A DNA stretch of 9,624 bases from Akkermansiaceae bacterium (GTDB lineage Bacteria > Verrucomicrobiota > Verrucomicrobiia > Verrucomicrobiales > Akkermansiaceae). Both the position numbers and the translations under genes were made by a program. The notes beneath the pieces are model-generated. The model saw only the letters and a list, made by a program, of their open reading frames with translations. It ran no database searches and had not been told where the DNA came from. This document shows positions 1-5,736 of this stretch, one piece after another. The stretch's first letter is position 1, and each line of letters opens with the position of its first letter. Where the stretch lies: contig JACMMB010000206.1 in NCBI GenBank assembly GCA_014379305.1, positions 1 to 9,624 of the forward strand. The letters run 5' to 3'.

Positions 1-25
1 GCGCACGAAGTTCATCCAGGGTCAT
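1..25 (-). CDS. 5' tip of an unidentified leftward gene (partial)
   Basis: Read on the minus strand, an ATG at 25-23 opens the peptide MTLDELRA before the window ends. A strong ribosome binding site, AGGAG, sits 7 bases upstream of this ATG (complement of 33-37). That spacing is the main evidence for a real start, because only eight codons are visible. The gene is divergent from the small gene at 563-865, with 537 bases of mostly structured non-coding DNA between them. The product cannot be identified. Confidence 0.5.
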
Positions 26-178
26 AGGGGATCTCCTTTTGTCATGTGCTCCGATCCGAATCAGGCGGATTTCAATGTGTTAGGCGGCGGCCGGAGCGAC
101 GGTTAAGGCAAGGCTCCACGCCCTGCCGGACAGGGAAGGTAGAAGAATGTAATGACATAGGTTGGAGAAATTCCGCGA

Positions 179-207
179 ATGACGACTTCCGATCCGGAGG
201 TCGTCAT
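179..207. repeat. 13-bp hairpin inside the structured block
   Basis: Positions 179-191 pair with 195-207 around a three-base loop (ATC). One T-G pair interrupts an otherwise perfect stem. No T-run follows on either strand, so it does not look like a terminator. Confidence 0.6.
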
Positions 208-221
208 CGTTTCGGTTGAGA

Positions 222-249
222 ATCGATTTTCCCCGAAGGGAAAAACGAT
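222..249. repeat. Hairpin with CGAA loop (UUCG on the minus strand)
   Basis: ATCG and TTTTCCC (222-225, 227-233) pair with GGGAAAA and CGAT (238-244, 246-249), with one A-A mismatch. The four-base loop is CGAA. The minus-strand RNA would carry a C(UUCG)G tetraloop, a very stable arrangement. The same left strand can alternatively pair with 455-467. Confidence 0.6.
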
Positions 250-261
250 AGGGGCAATGTT

Positions 262-377
262 CGCCAAGCATGTCGCCGGGTCACAGGCCGGAAGCGGAAT
301 CCTAGAGTTGCGAAATAGGATGGCGAGTTGACTGCTTCCGCCGCAGGCTTGGCCTTGAGGCGGCGACATGTTTGGCG
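262..377. repeat. 17-bp long-range inverted repeat with internal stems
   Basis: The arm at 262-278 and the arm at 361-377 are reverse complements at 16 of 17 positions, and the exception (G268, T371) can form a wobble pair. The 82 bases between them fold further: 285-289 with 351-355, 290-297 with 332-339, and 299-304 with 316-321. A match this long at this distance is unlikely by chance in a 10-kb window. Confidence 0.65.
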
Positions 378-562
378 TTCCACTTGGGAAGGCGCAGGTG
401 GGCAACCGTGTCCTATTCCGGGAATGATAGTAGGGATGAGGAACCAAGTTTTCGCGGGGAGAACGATAACCGGCTGAGGCACTTCCCTATGTCATTCCAC
501 GCCATCATTTTGGAGTGCGGGAAGGAAACGGTTCCGACCCATCAACAACATGGAGAATCACG

Positions 563-865
563 ATGAGCGATAAACCAGTGCCGGTTTTTACCGAGCGTGC
601 CAAGGGTGTAAAGGTTGCCGTTTGGGCCAATCAATCAGGCGAAGGCCGGACAACGCATTCGATCAGCTTCGTTCGCAGCTACAAGGATGACGATGGCCAA
701 TGGCATGAAAGCAACTCCTATTTCCCTGACGACCTTCCTCGATTGGAACTGCTGCTGAAAAAAGCCTACGAATTCACGCAATGCAGAGGGACTGACAAAC
801 AGCAGGAATCCTTCACCGAGAAAGTAGAAGGTGAGGCAGGTCGCAAGAAGGGAGCGGCCCGATAG
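563..865 (+). CDS. Small protein with PC4/YdbC-like sequence pattern
   Basis: The product is 100 residues. I chose the ATG at 563 because GGAG (552-555) lies 7 bases upstream; the frame is open further upstream but without a better site. Residues 14-67 run as alternating strand-like segments (KVAVWANQ, HSISFVRSYKDDDGQWHESNSYF) followed by a helix rich in leucine and lysine (LPRLELLLKKAYEFTQ). This resembles the small PC4/YdbC type of single-stranded nucleic-acid-binding fold and also small conserved proteins common in mobile elements. The likeness is by pattern only. The tail (about 75-100) is charged and probably disordered, ending GRKKGAAR. The gene stands alone between two hairpin-rich regions and is followed by a probable terminator. 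A role in binding single-stranded DNA or RNA is inference. Confidence 0.65.
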   Translation: MSDKPVPVFTERAKGVKVAVWANQSGEGRTTHSISFVRSYKDDDGQWHESNSYFPDDLPRLELLLKKAYEFTQCRGTDKQQESFTEKVEGEAGRKKGAAR

Positions 866-875
866 GCGACATCGA

Positions 876-921
876 CGCTCCGAAGGACGGGATTTGTGTG
901 AGATCCCTTTTCTTCGGAGCG
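876..921 (+). terminator. Probable intrinsic terminator with an outer stem
   Basis: Just after the small gene, GGGATTT (889-895) pairs with AGATCCC (901-907; one G-U), with a five-base loop and then TTTT (908-911). An outer perfect 10-bp stem, 876-885 with 912-921, encloses it. The U-run is short, so termination may be inefficient. The outer stem would lock the U-run inside a larger hairpin, which could modulate termination. Confidence 0.5.
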
Positions 922-1214
922 GATTCAAAGTTCGAAAGTGTCACGGCTCACCCGAATACTCGGTAATTCCTGGACTGTGAAAGCCAAGACCGAGCGGGAA
1001 TGATCATCCGTGTGGATCGCGATCCTTCTTTTCGTTCTCTAGAGGGTTCAAGGAACCTATCAATTTGCGCCAAACTGGCCTCACTCGGCAAAATCCCGTT
1101 CGAGTAAGGCGAAGCTGAGGACGTGCGGTCCCGGAACGTGGCGGTATTTTCCGCCGGAAGTGTAGGGCTAGCGCCCGGAAGATTCGCCTTGCTGGAATGG
1201 CATTATTTGCGGGG

Positions 1215-1282
1215 GCCAAGACAGTTCCTGTTTGGGGGCATTCCGAGGAACGAGGGATGAAGCCAAACAGGATCTGTCTGGC
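1215..1282. repeat. Long interrupted inverted repeat
   Basis: TCCTGTTTGG (1226-1235) and CCAAACAGGA (1263-1272) are perfect reverse complements. The stem continues, after a T-T mismatch, with 1219-1224 against 1274-1279, and after a one-base bulge with 1215-1217 against 1280-1282. That is about 19 pairs around a 27-base loop, and the loop holds a small TTCC/GGAA stem (1241-1250). Confidence 0.6.
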
Positions 1283-1296
1283 GCGGGGGAAGGGGT

Positions 1297-1313
1297 CCGG
1301 GGAATTTCCCCGG
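1297..1313. repeat. GC-rich palindrome CCGGGGAA-T-TTCCCCGG
   Basis: Eight perfectly paired bases surround a single central T. A second hairpin with the same GGGGAAA/TTTCCCC theme follows at 1345-1364. Tight spacers like this extrude poorly as RNA, so a dimeric protein-binding site is as likely as an RNA hairpin. The 13-bp sequence GGGTCCGGGGAAT (1293-1305) overlapping it recurs at 4340-4352. Confidence 0.5.
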
Positions 1314-1431
1314 TAGAATGGGGTGCGGCGCACGCAGTAGCCGCCGGGGAAAGTCTTTTCCCCGACAACACTCCACTTGGAAATGAAACACTCTGAAAAA
1401 TTGTTCAGGCGTGTTAGAACCGCGGGTGCTG

Positions 1432-2658
1432 ATGACAACCATTTCATTCCAAAAGAAAGCTGACGAACTCATCCTAGCCTACAGGCCTGAAGGAGAGAGC
1501 GAATGGGTCTCAAACAAGCTCAGGCAAAAAGAGGAATTCGGTATCAAGCGAACCTTTTATTTTAAGAAGCAGGATATATTCAAGACCAGGCCCACGCGGA
1601 AAAGGAACGATAGTCAGGACGACACGGAGGATGTCGAGGTCTTTAAATTCTCGTTGGGCAAGCGCGTCGGCGATTATTACAAGATCAAGGGAATGCACCT
1701 TTCCATCGATCAGGACGTTTATATTGCGACGAGCTGTGCGCTGAACGCAAAGTTTTTTGTCGCGCCCCGCAAGGTTTCGGTCTTCCGTCGTCTGTCGTCA
1801 CTCACAGGGGGGGATATTTACGTTGGTGGAGATGCGGAAAACGCGATTCCAATTGTCGATTTTCAGAGGTTGATTGAGCGATTCCCGACGGAGATCGAGT
1901 TGTCGAAATATGTCAGTGCCCGAGTCTCATCGGTGCTGAGAAATTACGTCGAAGACTCCAACGATGCGGAGGCCTCTTATCAAAAATACCGCAACAAGAG
2001 GGAGAAGCCGGGAACCGGGACATCGCGGTTTGTGGCTGACTTCATTCCCTACGAGATCGACAAACACGAGGTGATCCGGGCGAAGCTGAAGTCGATGCTG
2101 GACGACGAGAACAGTTATTCCGAGGTCCAATGGCAGGCGGAGATCAAAGACATCCTGTGCCTCATTTATCCCAAATATGTGAAGGCGTTCCGCGAGGCAC
2201 CGATTCTCGACCAACACACGAGCAAGATTCGAAGCGTTGATTTCCTCCTGATGGATCATGAGGGGCACGTCGACGCGCTGGAGATCAAGAAACCGTTCGG
2301 CAAGGCCGTGATCACCGAGCGAACTTACCGTGACAATCATGTTCCTCTTCGCGAGCTTTCAGGATCTGTGATCCAGATCGAGAAATACCTTTATCATCTG
2401 GTCCGTTCGGGCGAAGCGGGCGTTGTTAAACTGAACAAGAGATTCGCCGCGGACCTGCCCCCGGGGGTGGAAATCAAGGTCACGAATCCAAGCGGACTTC
2501 TTTTGATCGGACGGGACAACGAACTGACGCCGGCGCAGCGTCTGGATTTCGAGGTCATCAAACGCCATTATCGAAACGTAGTCGATATACTTACTTACGA
2601 CGATCTGCTGAGGAGGCTTGGGTTGAAGATCGCAGTGCTAAAGCAGATGAGCGACTAA
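1432..2658 (+). CDS. sduA: Shedu-type anti-phage nuclease (DUF4263 domain)
   Basis: Shedu is a single-gene defence protein, an oligomeric PD-(D/E)XK nuclease that restricts phage. This 408-residue product has the family layout. A variable N-terminal part covers about residues 1-215, and the DUF4263 domain follows to near the C-terminus. Visible motifs are WQAEIKDILCLIYPKY (about 234-249), the catalytic strand SVDFLLMD (D270), ALEIKKP (E284 and K286, the E-x-K of the active site), LSGSVIQIEKYLYHL, then NPSGLLLIGR and the closing DILTYDDLLRRL. All the nuclease residues I look for are present, so it should be active. I chose ATG 1432; a GTG at 1411 in the same frame would add seven residues. Neither has a clear ribosome binding site. 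The hairpin-rich region sits immediately upstream and DNA-binding-type genes lie downstream. Confidence 0.85.
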   Translation: MTTISFQKKADELILAYRPEGESEWVSNKLRQKEEFGIKRTFYFKKQDIFKTRPTRKRNDSQDDTEDVEVFKFSLGKRVGDYYKIKGMHLSIDQDVYIATSCALNAKFFVAPRKVSVFRRLSSLTGGDIYVGGDAENAIPIVDFQRLIERFPTEIELSKYVSARVSSVLRNYVEDSNDAEASYQKYRNKREKPGTGTSRFVADFIPYEIDKHEVIRAKLKSMLDDENSYSEVQWQAEIKDILCLIYPKYVKAFREAPILDQHTSKIRSVDFLLMDHEGHVDALEIKKPFGKAVITERTYRDNHVPLRELSGSVIQIEKYLYHLVRSGEAGVVKLNKRFAADLPPGVEIKVTNPSGLLLIGRDNELTPAQRLDFEVIKRHYRNVVDILTYDDLLRRLGLKIAVLKQMSD

Positions 2659-2741
2659 TGCTCTTGCCCGAAGGGTTCGCAACTATCGCCGGGGAATTAT
2701 CGACTTGCCTTGGATTGGCTCCGATCTTAACACTCTAGGTC
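2659..2741. promoter_or_regulatory. Short gap with a weak promoter-like pair
   Basis: This 83-base gap separates the Shedu gene from the HTH gene. A possible pair, TTGCCT followed 17 bases later by TAACAC, lies before the HTH start. It is a poor match to consensus, and read-through from Shedu is also possible. No terminator-like hairpin with a T-run is visible. Confidence 0.2.
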
Positions 2742-3113
2742 ATGAGTGCATCAAGCAAGGCCAAGACCACTAGGAAACGCTATACCCCTGAAGAGAAGAA
2801 GGAGATCACTGACTTCGTCGCGAAATACGATTCGGCGAATGGTCGCGGGGGAAAAAGCGCGGCTGTTAAGAAATTTGGAATTTCTCCGATATCGCTTTCC
2901 TCATGGATCGGTGCCAAGGCTTCTCCCAGCGCGACAGCAGGCAAGCGTGGGCGCAAACCCGGCTCGAAGAACGTCAAGCAACTTGTGGGCTCGAAGGGAA
3001 ATTTCTCCTCTAAAATCAAGGTGCTTACTTCTCTTGCCGCAGAAATCGACAACGTGGAGTCGAAGCTGGGGCAGTTGAAGGCGAAATTTAATTCGCTTAA
3101 GGCCAGCCTTTGA
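2742..3113 (+). CDS. Basic helix-turn-helix protein with C-terminal coiled coil
   Basis: The product is 123 residues, lysine-rich and probably DNA-binding. Residues 13-58 (RYTPEEKKEITDFV, then RGGKSAAVKKFGISPISLSSW) look like the HTH of IS3-type transposase OrfA proteins. A linker with an AT-hook-like core, KRGRKPGSKN (about 68-77), follows. The last 35 residues, with regularly spaced leucine and isoleucine, should form a coiled coil for dimerization. No transposase OrfB, insertion-sequence ends or frameshift site follow, so I read it as a free-standing regulator or nucleoid-type protein. I associate this architecture with Verrucomicrobiota genomes. It starts 83 bases after Shedu and ends 12 bases before the next gene, so it is probably co-transcribed with that gene. 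Its regulatory target is unknown. The ribosome binding site is weak. Confidence 0.75.
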   Translation: MSASSKAKTTRKRYTPEEKKEITDFVAKYDSANGRGGKSAAVKKFGISPISLSSWIGAKASPSATAGKRGRKPGSKNVKQLVGSKGNFSSKIKVLTSLAAEIDNVESKLGQLKAKFNSLKASL

Positions 3114-3125
3114 ATCCATTTTGGA

Positions 3126-3515
3126 ATGAAGCGATATCCCAACGCGCAGGATGGTATCGAGAAAGGCAGCTTTGTTTTCGGAAATAAGACCACCTTTCGG
3201 GAAGCTTATCCCCAAGTCGTTTCACTTCAGGTAGAAATCACGGCGCTGCCGTTGGGTTTCGGAAAAGCCGAAACTGACCTCTACACTTTGGATCGTCCGC
3301 CGGGACAGGTCAGTCCATGTCCAAATCCGCAATGCTCTGAGGGCGGTTTTGATGTCGGATCCTTCCTTTATCATCTGATACGGGAAAGCAAGACCGAGGG
3401 AGTCTCGGGAGGAGGTTGTGTTGGAGAAGAGAGGTTGGGCCGCGGCCGGCGGAGCTGCTTTTATTCTTTCAGCGCGAAAGCGGCCATCGGCTACGCTGTG
3501 GCGGAAGAACTGTGA
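3126..3515 (+). CDS. Four-cysteine conserved hypothetical protein, probably zinc-binding
   Basis: The product is 129 residues. I do not know a function. The FREAYPQVVSLQVEI segment (about 24-38) and the following CPNPQCSEGGFDV match a pattern I associate with small uncharacterized proteins of environmental bacteria. In these, a strand-rich N-terminus is followed by a four-cysteine knuckle. Here the cysteines are C65, C70, C98 and C111, enough for one structural zinc. There is no signal peptide or membrane segment. It follows the HTH gene by 12 bases and probably shares its transcript. The ribosome binding site (TTGGA directly against the ATG) is poorly spaced, so translation may depend on the upstream gene. 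It converges on the leftward gene ending at 3563, with 47 bases between and no clear terminator. Confidence 0.6.
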   Translation: MKRYPNAQDGIEKGSFVFGNKTTFREAYPQVVSLQVEITALPLGFGKAETDLYTLDRPPGQVSPCPNPQCSEGGFDVGSFLYHLIRESKTEGVSGGGCVGEERLGRGRRSCFYSFSAKAAIGYAVAEEL

Positions 3516-3562
3516 CGCCTTCCAACGTGTCGATGGTGCCTTTCACAAGCTTTCACGCGATA

Positions 3563-4141
3563 TTAACCAAGGCTGTGCGTGTTGTCGTCCCTTGCCGATA
3601 ATTCCGCCCTCACTCCTCCCGGAAGATCCACCAGCTGGGCGCAAAGGATCTCGCCTGTCGCGAAGACTTTAGGATCATTGCCATTGGCTTGGCCGATTGG
3701 ATTCGGTTGTCCTGTCTGATTCGTAGTGAACGGGATGATCTTCGCCGTTGGTTTGGCTGCCAACCGGGTTGCCGCGTTTTTCCGTGCTCGTCGCAGGAAC
3801 TGATGCCGACTCTCAGATGTCCTGTTTTTCGGCAGGGCTCGCTTCATGCAACGGAAATCGATCGAGGCGGCTTCACCTTGAACCACTTTGACAAAGCGAG
3901 TTCTGGTTTTTTCAATGTCCACGCCCGCCAGATTGCAGACCGTTGCGAAGTCGCTCTGATCTTTCCCTCTTCCTTCCAGCCATTCGAGTGCTTTGGCCTG
4001 ATCGAGGCCAGTACACCCATTTCCGCAGGCGTCGAGCAATCCCTGGATTGCCACAGCCAGCCAAAGAGCCCTGCATAGATCGTCATCTGTTTCGTCAATA
4101 GGTTGCGGCTTTCTCTCATCAATATCGCTAGCGTCGTCCAT
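3563..4141 (-). CDS. Uncharacterized mobile-element protein (192 residues)
   Basis: I chose the ATG at 4141 because a strong GGGAG site lies 7 bases upstream; the open frame continues for 37 more codons without a comparable site. The N-terminus is acidic (MDDASDIDERKPQPIDETDDD). Residues 22-83 then give LWLAVAIQGLLDACGNG, ALEWLEG and SDFATVCNLAGVDIEKTR. That is a helical pattern I have seen in small uncharacterized prophage and element proteins, but I cannot name a family. The middle (about 98-135) is strongly basic. The C-terminal third is low in complexity, rich in N, Q, P and G. No signal peptide or membrane segment is present. It is transcribed away from the AlpA-like gene, sharing a 282-base promoter region with it, which suggests joint regulation. 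Confidence 0.65.
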   Translation of the reverse strand: MDDASDIDERKPQPIDETDDDLCRALWLAVAIQGLLDACGNGCTGLDQAKALEWLEGRGKDQSDFATVCNLAGVDIEKTRTRFVKVVQGEAASIDFRCMKRALPKNRTSESRHQFLRRARKNAATRLAAKPTAKIIPFTTNQTGQPNPIGQANGNDPKVFATGEILCAQLVDLPGGVRAELSARDDNTHSLG

Positions 4142-4423
4142 GATAGATCTCCCTGAATTGTTGATAAGCCCGAATGGGCGAAGCCGAATCATAAGGGACG
4201 TCATGCACATAGGTAATGCAATGGGGGGTTGAGCAGCATTAATTCTTCCCATGTATCTCGATTGTCACTCTTTTGGCCTGTTGGGAATAGTCCGCATGTA
4301 TCCCGCTTGGGGAGGAAATCCCTGTAGGCTGGAAAATGAGGGTCCGGGGAATGAGCGTAAAAACGGTATTACCTATGTTGCAGCGAGGCGGTAGACTCCC
4401 CCGAACAATCAACAGGAGAATGA
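4142..4423. promoter_or_regulatory. Divergent control region with inverted and direct repeats
   Basis: This region separates the leftward gene from alpA. An 11-bp perfect inverted pair lies at its two ends: ACATAGGTAAT at 4207-4217 and ATTACCTATGT at 4368-4378. Read toward each gene, the sites give TTACCTATGT 66 and 46 bases before the starts. An imperfect direct repeat, CATGTATC(T/C)CG, occurs at 4250-4260 and 4295-4305. The sequence GGGTCCGGGGAAT (4340-4352) also occurs at 1293-1305. I see no convincing -35/-10 pair. The repeats are plausible operators, possibly for AlpA itself. Confidence 0.4.
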
Positions 4424-4681
4424 ATGCATCAAGTCCCCCCCAAAATTCCAGAAGTCTACCTCCGGCTACACCAGATACTTGCCGCAATCCCCGTTAGTCG
4501 AAGCACTTGGTATCGAGGAATACGGTCCGGTAGATACCCGATGCAGGTTCGGATCTCGGCGAATATCGTGGGGTGGAAACAGTCGGAGATCGCCCGGCTT
4601 GTGGAATCATTCGATTCCACTGACGCGAAGAATGAATCCGGAGGAAAATCGCGGGCAAACGGCGAGAAGCCTTGCAAATAG
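4424..4681 (+). CDS. AlpA-family regulator / excisionase-like protein
   Basis: The product is 85 residues. AlpA-type proteins are small winged-helix DNA-binding proteins of integrated elements that activate or assist integrase-driven excision. Residues 12-39 (YLRLHQILAAIPVSRSTWYRGIRSGRYP) form the MerR-like HTH, with the typical SRSTWYR recognition segment and G-x-x-P turn. After it, VGWKQSEIARLVES (about 49-62) is the usual closing W-x-x-x-E-I helix. The last 20 residues are a polar tail. The start is supported by AGGAG (4414-4418) five bases upstream. It is divergent from the 3563-4141 gene and lies 1.7 kb before the integrase. No integrase lies next to it, so whether it serves that integrase or regulates cargo genes is open. 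Confidence 0.8.
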   Translation: MHQVPPKIPEVYLRLHQILAAIPVSRSTWYRGIRSGRYPMQVRISANIVGWKQSEIARLVESFDSTDAKNESGGKSRANGEKPCK

Positions 4682-4761
4682 GGGTCATTTTCCAAGGCAG
4701 AATCTTTAAGTGTGAGCCATCGCAAAATTATTCCTTTATGATTTTGCTGGAAATTCTAGAA

Positions 4762-5736
4762 ATGACAACCGATATGCAGACCTCCTATCGCATTATAAAG
4801 CTCACTTTCTGCGGCCCATCTGACGTTCAGAAGGAGCTGTCAATTGCCCGTGAAGTCGTCACCGAATGGAATATCCAACACGGAGATGCATTAGCGACCA
4901 TGATCAAATTCCAACACTGGAATACTGATTCCACACCCGATATGAGCGAAAGAGGACAAGCGGTGATTAATCGCCAACTAATTGATGAATCGGAGATCGT
5001 GGTTGCAGTATTTTGGGGGCGCTTTGGCACGCCCACAATCTTTGCCGGTTCCGGAACGGAGGAGGAGATCCGCAGATCCATGGCAAGGGACACTCGCGTC
5101 CTTTTATACTTCTCGCTCCTTGAAGCAGTCCGGGCGCCTCAGAATTCACTGCAATCGGAAAAGGTGAAAGCCTTCCGACAAGAAATGTTCGACGCCGGTC
5201 TTGCCGCAACCTTCCAAAACCGGAAGGCGTTCGAGCGGGATTTCCGCACTCATCTCGCGAAGGCTATTCACGAACTTCTTGCCGCCAATAAGCCCACTCA
5301 GCGAACCGGATCCACCGCTGCCCGGAATAAGACCCAGCAAAAGATCGTCGGCGACGGGAACATCCAGGTTGGAGGGAATCTTTCCATCACGGTCAGGACT
5401 CCTGCAAAAGAGGTCAGCAAGTATCCGAAGAACAGTATCGGTGCCGATGCGGACATGACCAACTACATCGAGTATTTGTGCGACTTGTGGGTAAAATACA
5501 TGTCTCCAGTGGAACCAAATCCGGACGCCGCCTGGGCGCGGATCGGGAAGAGTATAAAAACCAAATTTCGATTGAGAAAGAAAACAAGAAATCACCTTTC
5601 CGCCGGTCGGTTCAATGATCTTGTCGATTTTCTCGTGGGAGAAAAGCTGTCCGCCACACCGGTTGGGAAAAAGCATCTTAGAAATGGAACCAAAATCTGC
5701 AGAACATTTGAAGAATTCTGCCACGGCGAAATGTAA
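4762..5736 (+). CDS. DUF4062-like N-terminal domain protein, possible defence gene
   Basis: From ATG 4762 the product is 324 residues. The frame is open back to 4672, with another ATG at 4738. I chose 4762 because the first domain begins just after it and a GGAA lies nine bases upstream, but the start is uncertain. Residues about 8-125 resemble DUF4062: a first strand (IKLTFCGPSDVQKELSIA), then ESEIVVAVFWGRFGTPT, SGTEEEIRRSM and RVLLYFS. This fold is Rossmann/TIR-like and turns up as the sensor or signalling half of defence proteins. The middle has the strand repeat KIVGDGNIQVGGNLSIT. The C-terminal 90 residues (AAWARIGKSIKTKF, RFNDLVDFLVGEK, TPVGKKH, FEEF) look like a helical domain of phage and element proteins, KilA-C/ORF6C-like by impression only. 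No membrane segment is present. It follows alpA, whose stop lies 80 bases before this start. Confidence 0.6.
   Translation: MTTDMQTSYRIIKLTFCGPSDVQKELSIAREVVTEWNIQHGDALATMIKFQHWNTDSTPDMSERGQAVINRQLIDESEIVVAVFWGRFGTPTIFAGSGTEEEIRRSMARDTRVLLYFSLLEAVRAPQNSLQSEKVKAFRQEMFDAGLAATFQNRKAFERDFRTHLAKAIHELLAANKPTQRTGSTAARNKTQQKIVGDGNIQVGGNLSITVRTPAKEVSKYPKNSIGADADMTNYIEYLCDLWVKYMSPVEPNPDAAWARIGKSIKTKFRLRKKTRNHLSAGRFNDLVDFLVGEKLSATPVGKKHLRNGTKICRTFEEFCHGEM

Larger units (their letters stand above)
151..496 (+). ncRNA. Candidate structured RNA or folded-DNA element with nested long-range stems
   Basis: Several inverted repeats nest inside one another. They are 151-161 with 486-496 (11 bp perfect), 213-217 with 468-472, 222-235 with 455-467 (13 pairs, one G-U, one bulge) and 262-278 with 361-377 (17 pairs, one G-U). 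Inside the last are 290-297 with 332-339 and 299-304 with 316-321. Local hairpins add 179-191 with 195-207 and 222-233 with 238-249. The 222-233 strand can pair either locally or with 455-467, so two exclusive folds exist. The odd pairs I counted as wobbles are G-U when read on the plus strand, which mildly favours plus-strand RNA or single-stranded DNA. I cannot match it to a known RNA family. It could instead be a palindromic repeat element or a DNA-level recombination or transfer site. Confidence 0.4.
26..562. other. Divergent intergenic region dominated by inverted repeats
   Basis: No convincing gene lies here; the open frames that cross it have no domain-like sequence and run through palindromes. 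The part nearest the leftward gene contains a small hairpin (121-125 with 131-135, loop CCGGA). From 151 to 496 there is a nested set of inverted repeats, given separately. The segment 497-562 is the leader of the rightward small gene. Promoters for both genes should lie in this region, but I see no clear -35/-10 pair. Confidence 0.6.
922..1431. other. Hairpin-rich non-coding region upstream of the Shedu gene
   Basis: I see no credible gene here. Structures in order: a perfect 12-bp palindrome GGATCGCGATCC (1014-1025); hairpin 1045-1049 with 1053-1057; hairpin 1140-1144 with 1151-1155; a long interrupted stem, 1215-1235 with 1263-1282; a GC-rich palindrome, 1297-1304 with 1306-1313; 1325-1329 with 1340-1344; and 1345-1352 with 1357-1364. 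The motif CCGGGGAA, or its complement, recurs in the last few. The region runs into the Shedu start, so it is either the 5' leader of that mRNA or a separate structured element. Confidence 0.5.

Noticed and set aside
103..447. 114-residue minus-strand open frame across the structured block
   Set aside because: It runs through the inverted repeats, has no domain-like sequence or ribosome binding site, and is rich in P, R, C and S as expected of a chance frame.
1004..1447. 147-residue minus-strand open frame
   Set aside because: It covers the hairpin region and overlaps the start of the Shedu gene antisense. The composition is arginine- and proline-rich with no recognisable motif.
1927..2340. 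137-residue minus-strand open frame
   Set aside because: It lies wholly antisense to the DUF4263 gene, whose protein is clearly recognisable on the plus strand.
2780..3215. Two minus-strand open frames of 137 and 104 residues
   Set aside because: They are antisense to the HTH gene and the start of the cysteine gene, whose plus-strand frames have clear protein character.
5146..5724. 192-residue minus-strand open frame
   Set aside because: It is antisense to the DUF4062-like gene and has no family signal.
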